DNA of 44,744 nt from Acanthaster planci. Taxonomy: Eukaryota; Echinodermata; Asteroidea; Valvatida; Acanthasteridae. The notes under the pieces were generated by a model. It made no database searches. It saw only the letters and a program-made list of their open reading frames with translations, and had not been told where the DNA came from. The DNA lies in contig NW_019091383.1 of assembly GCF_001949145.1 (NCBI RefSeq), positions 1,469,790 through 1,514,533 of the forward strand, read 5' to 3'. Positions 41,875 through 44,744 of this stretch are shown here, in pieces. How positions within the stretch are numbered: position 1 is the first letter of the stretch; every line of letters begins with the position of its first letter. A program made the translations under genes and the position numbers.

Positions 41875-42052
41875 CAGGGGGTGTGAGTAGCTACTTAAAA
41901 TTAAAAGCTGAAAACAGCTAACAAAAAAGCTGCAATGTAAAAAGTTCCCGTACTTTTGTCCAGACCAGGTGTACAAAAAAGCTAAAATTCAGGGTCAACA
42001 TCTAAACAAAAAGGGCTGAAATCAGCTAAAAAGCTGGATTCTCACACCCCTG
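41875..42052. mobile_element. 178-bp MITE with 5-bp TTGGA target duplication
   Basis: Begins CAGGGGGTGTGAG and ends CTCACACCCCTG, inverted termini of 12-13 bp, bracketed by TTGGA on both sides (41870-41874, 42053-42057). The inside carries repeated AAAAGCTG / CAGCTAA words. The superfamily is uncertain: CAGGGG termini fit hAT, but the visible duplication is 5 bp, not 8. Confidence 0.65.
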
Positions 42053-42945
42053 TTGGACACGGGTGTTTTAGCAGACTGCAATGACAAGGAAATTCAATTC
42101 AATGAACATAAACATCAAATGTAAATATTTCTTTTGAAACTGTGTTCTTGATACAATTCATTTAAAACCCTGTCTTTATTTTACTTATGTGGTCTTGTTA
42201 CAGTTTTAGTTTTGTAGTGAAGCTAATATTAGGAGGACTGCTGCAAAACCTTTACACAAATAACCTGAAATGTCTGAAAAACACCAGGAAAGATATCTTT
42301 GGCTGTAACATGCACGAGGCTCTGCTCCTTGTTGTTATCACGAGTTATGATGAAATCTTCACAAGTCCTCGCACGGTTGTTCACTAGCCATCCTCCAGTG
42401 GACTCAACAGCTAATCAAATGACTTGTGGCAAAGCCAGTCCTTTGTCTTTGTTAACCACATAGGTGTTCTGATGCCAGATTAATGTTCAACAAAGATTCA
42501 ACAGGTTCTTCTACAGCTTCTACAGGAAAATAACTTTCACTACCCAAAATACACCTGTTCATGTTTTTGATAATTAATTGCAATTATTAGTTAATTACAT
42601 GGAGTCATGAAAAAGTAATAAAATATAGGCTTGTGATGTGGTAGCTGTACGTGTTGGACATTTGTGGGATATTCAGTTCTTTAGATTAAAAATGGACGGC
42701 CTATTTTGTCTGAGTGTAACAAAACTGAAAATTTGTCTTTCAGAGTAGAAGTTTTCTCAAGCAATGAGTGTACAGTTGAATTAGGTTCTTCCTAAAATGT
42801 AACAGTTAACAGTTTCGCATAAAAGTACGAACATAGAATTTGCTCCAATTTTTGAAATTGATCTTCAGTGGTCGTCCACTTGGATCACACCCAGTGCAGA
42901 TCACGAGGCAGATGTACGAGATCTTGTCTCAAAACCCAGGTGATA

Positions 42946-44177
42946 TCACAGAGTAGCACACACGTTGACGGTTTCCTTCTCTTGTGTGAACCCATCTCCG
43001 AACCCTACTGTCTCTACCAGTTCCGGTCTCTGATCGCACATCGGACAGCGCTTGTTCCTCACTTGTGATGACCGCATCCATATGATTAGGTTGTAGCGTT
43101 CACCGCTGCTGATTGGCAGGGCACCGTGCATGTGTTGACCTCTGTGCAGAAGGGCAAAGGTCGGTTTGTGCATGTACTCTGAGCAGGCTGTCTCGTGCAG
43201 AGGTACCTACATGTACGGTATGTCCAAAATCTACTAGCGTTACCATCAGAAAATGTTCTAGTTGTAACAAATTTAAAGAGGATTAAAAATCTAGGAAACG
43301 TGCGAGGGCATTTGAGATCATGGAGTTTTGTGCATTTCCCTTAACGTGATTTCCTTAAGCTAAAATGAGTTAAATTGAACGTTTGGAGGGTCTGATATTT
43401 CCACTTTGTTTGCAACACCTACATATATTTGAAGTTTGCAGCTAGCCTCTCTCGAGCCTTTAGTCTTTTAAGGAAACTGCAGCAATAATTTAAGTTAACA
43501 TGCACAACACATAGCTCTTGAAAAAAAAAGGACCTGCAAATGGGATTCACAGTTCTGGCCAGTATAAATGAAATGAAACCTGTGCTGGTCTTTACTCAAG
43601 CGCCATATGTGCCACACAGACTTAAAATCAACGATCACGGAGATCGCCTTGACTAAAGGCTACTACATGTATGACTCCCAAATCGCTCGGTAGCTTTCTA
43701 CTTTTAGTCGGCATTAAAAAGTTCCCATTTTGAGTTGATTCATACTTCTTCATTTTTACTGAGTGAAAGTGCTGTGAAGATATTTGCAAGTGCAAACAAA
43801 TGAGTGAAATCAACTTCAATTTAATTTGGACCACAAAATTCAGTGACAGAAATAATTACTTTTTCCCACTGGAATTTGGACTACATGTATATAGACCAGT
43901 TCAGGATCAACCATCTCACCCATCTCATGTTTCCAAAGTACAATGACCCCTCAGTGAACTCTTTGCCCAGCGACACGTTGAGAGTCACCTCTGCATTGTC
44001 GTAGTGATAGGCCAGGGACAGATCCTCGCCCACTTTGTACTTGACAACAAAGGCCTTGTGGGAATCCAGGGAAGTGCCCCCACACTCTGGGTACAGAAGT
44101 CTGGTCACTGGTGTCACATAGTCCTGGACCAAAGGCGTCACGAATTGGGCATTGAAGCCCAATTCATTCAGTAAAAC
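42946..44177 (-). CDS. OGFOD2: OGFOD2, 2-oxoglutarate/Fe(II) oxygenase domain protein, last two exons (partial)
   Basis: OGFOD2 is a predicted Fe(II)/2-oxoglutarate dioxygenase of the prolyl-4-hydroxylase-like fold whose substrate is not established. Two exons are present: 44177-43920 (86 codons, opening VLLNELGFNAQF) and 43206-42946 (86 codons plus stop), both phase 0. Upstream exons lie right of the window. Visible features are the HxD iron motif in LAYHYDNAEVTLNVSLG, the distal His in HRGQHMHGALP, the 2OG-binding Arg in SGERYNLIIW, and the family-typical C-terminus KRCPMCDQRPELVETVGFGD then GFTQEKETVNVCATL. The donor at 43919 (GTGAGA) and acceptor TAG at 43207 join TLNVSLG..YFGNMRW to VPLHETACSEYM. 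All catalytic residues expected in this half are intact. Confidence 0.92.
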
Positions 44178-44744
44178 CTAGAAGATGACACATGATTCTG
44201 TAGGGTGATTACCAAGGAAAGTTCCTGCAATTCTGATGATGCTGTTACTGTACTGAACTCGTATGGAACAGAAAGGAACTTGGCCTTGCATTGTACTTGT
44301 GAATGGTGTGTAACACATGTAGGTTCACATTCAGGTTCCAACTATGTGACGTGTCTGTAGGCACAAGACGCCTACAGTGTGCGATGAAGCATAGATGCTG
44401 TCATTTATGCACTGGCATGTTGTAACTGTTAAGCCATTCTGTCTAGTCATGTCACTCATGATTCCCCAGTGACATCTAGTAACACTTTGTTAATTTTCAT
44501 TTGTGTAGACATTAATCAGGGAAGGTCTATTCCATTGTCATTCTAACTCTTATCACAGCTCTTATCACACAGAACCAGATGGTCAATTGGCTTAATAGCC
44601 TTTTTGTTGCTCACTGTTGAGGGGCACTTGGTTGTCTCTTCATGGGCATGTAAACTTATCTCTACTTGACCCCTTCGCGCCGGGAATTTCTTCCCGAAAG
44701 CCGACTCCAAGAATTCCAGCCTCGCTTGGCCATGAAGGCCACCT
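44178..44744 (-). other. OGFOD2 intron, truncated at window end
   Basis: Upstream intron of OGFOD2, non-coding as far as visible. Near its end, at 44668, TTGACCCCTTCGCGCCGGGA resembles a transposon terminus of the same CC..GCCGGG type as the two TTAA elements; if so, the element continues beyond the window. Confidence 0.4.

Larger units (their letters stand above)
41395..42945. other. Convergent intergenic region before OGFOD2
   Basis: Non-coding sequence between the 3' ends of the unnamed gene and OGFOD2. It holds two small inverted-repeat elements (41637-41790 and 41875-42052). A minus-strand AATAAA (42180-42175) could end OGFOD2 transcripts. Short frames seen here have no support. Confidence 0.5.

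Overview
This is a eukaryotic (metazoan) genomic window: long AT-rich introns with GT..AG boundaries, short exons of higher GC, a 625-base assembly gap (22783-23407) and many short non-autonomous transposons. The proteins are animal ones (an ORAI calcium channel, a KDM2 histone demethylase, lysosomal beta-glucuronidase, OGFOD2). The style of introns and repeats suggests a marine deuterostome invertebrate, perhaps an echinoderm. That is an impression, not something a marker gene here proves. Exons were assembled by hand from splice consensus, frame continuity and family conservation. All joins reported for KDM2, GUSB and the 4-exon gene are phase-consistent.

Layout. (1) 640-~804, minus: an N-terminal coding exon of an ORAI (CRAC channel) gene; the rest lies left of the window. 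(2) 1574-21532, plus: a complete KDM2 gene, 18 coding exons, about 1208 residues, with JmjC, CXXC zinc finger, PHD, F-box and LRR regions in the expected order. ORAI and KDM2 are head-to-head, under 1 kb apart. (3) 24880-33797, minus: a complete beta-glucuronidase gene, 12 exons, about 647 residues, tail-to-tail with KDM2. (4) 37767-41183, plus: a conserved-looking 4-exon gene of about 321 residues that I cannot name. (5) 42946-44177, minus: the last two exons of OGFOD2, continuing right of the window and tail-to-tail with gene 4.

Between and inside the genes lies a rich set of small mobile elements: a matched pair of about 580-bp elements with TTAA ends (7830-8409 and 38843-39426, opposite orientations), a 119-bp Harbinger-like MITE with TAA target duplications, a 178-bp element with 5-bp TTGGA duplications, near-perfect fold-back elements at 14856-15227 and 41637-41790, a Penelope-like fold-back carrying two hammerhead-ribozyme-like cores (37325-37669), a 26-bp minisatellite in a GUSB intron, and tRNA-derived or LINE-tail fragments.

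The genes do not form one pathway: calcium entry, CpG-island chromatin regulation, lysosomal glycosaminoglycan breakdown and a 2-oxoglutarate oxygenase. The main interest lies in the conserved ORAI-KDM2 divergent pair, the SUMO-motif-rich insert in KDM2, the unnamed gene and the ribozyme-bearing element. I saw no operon-like or defence-like system.
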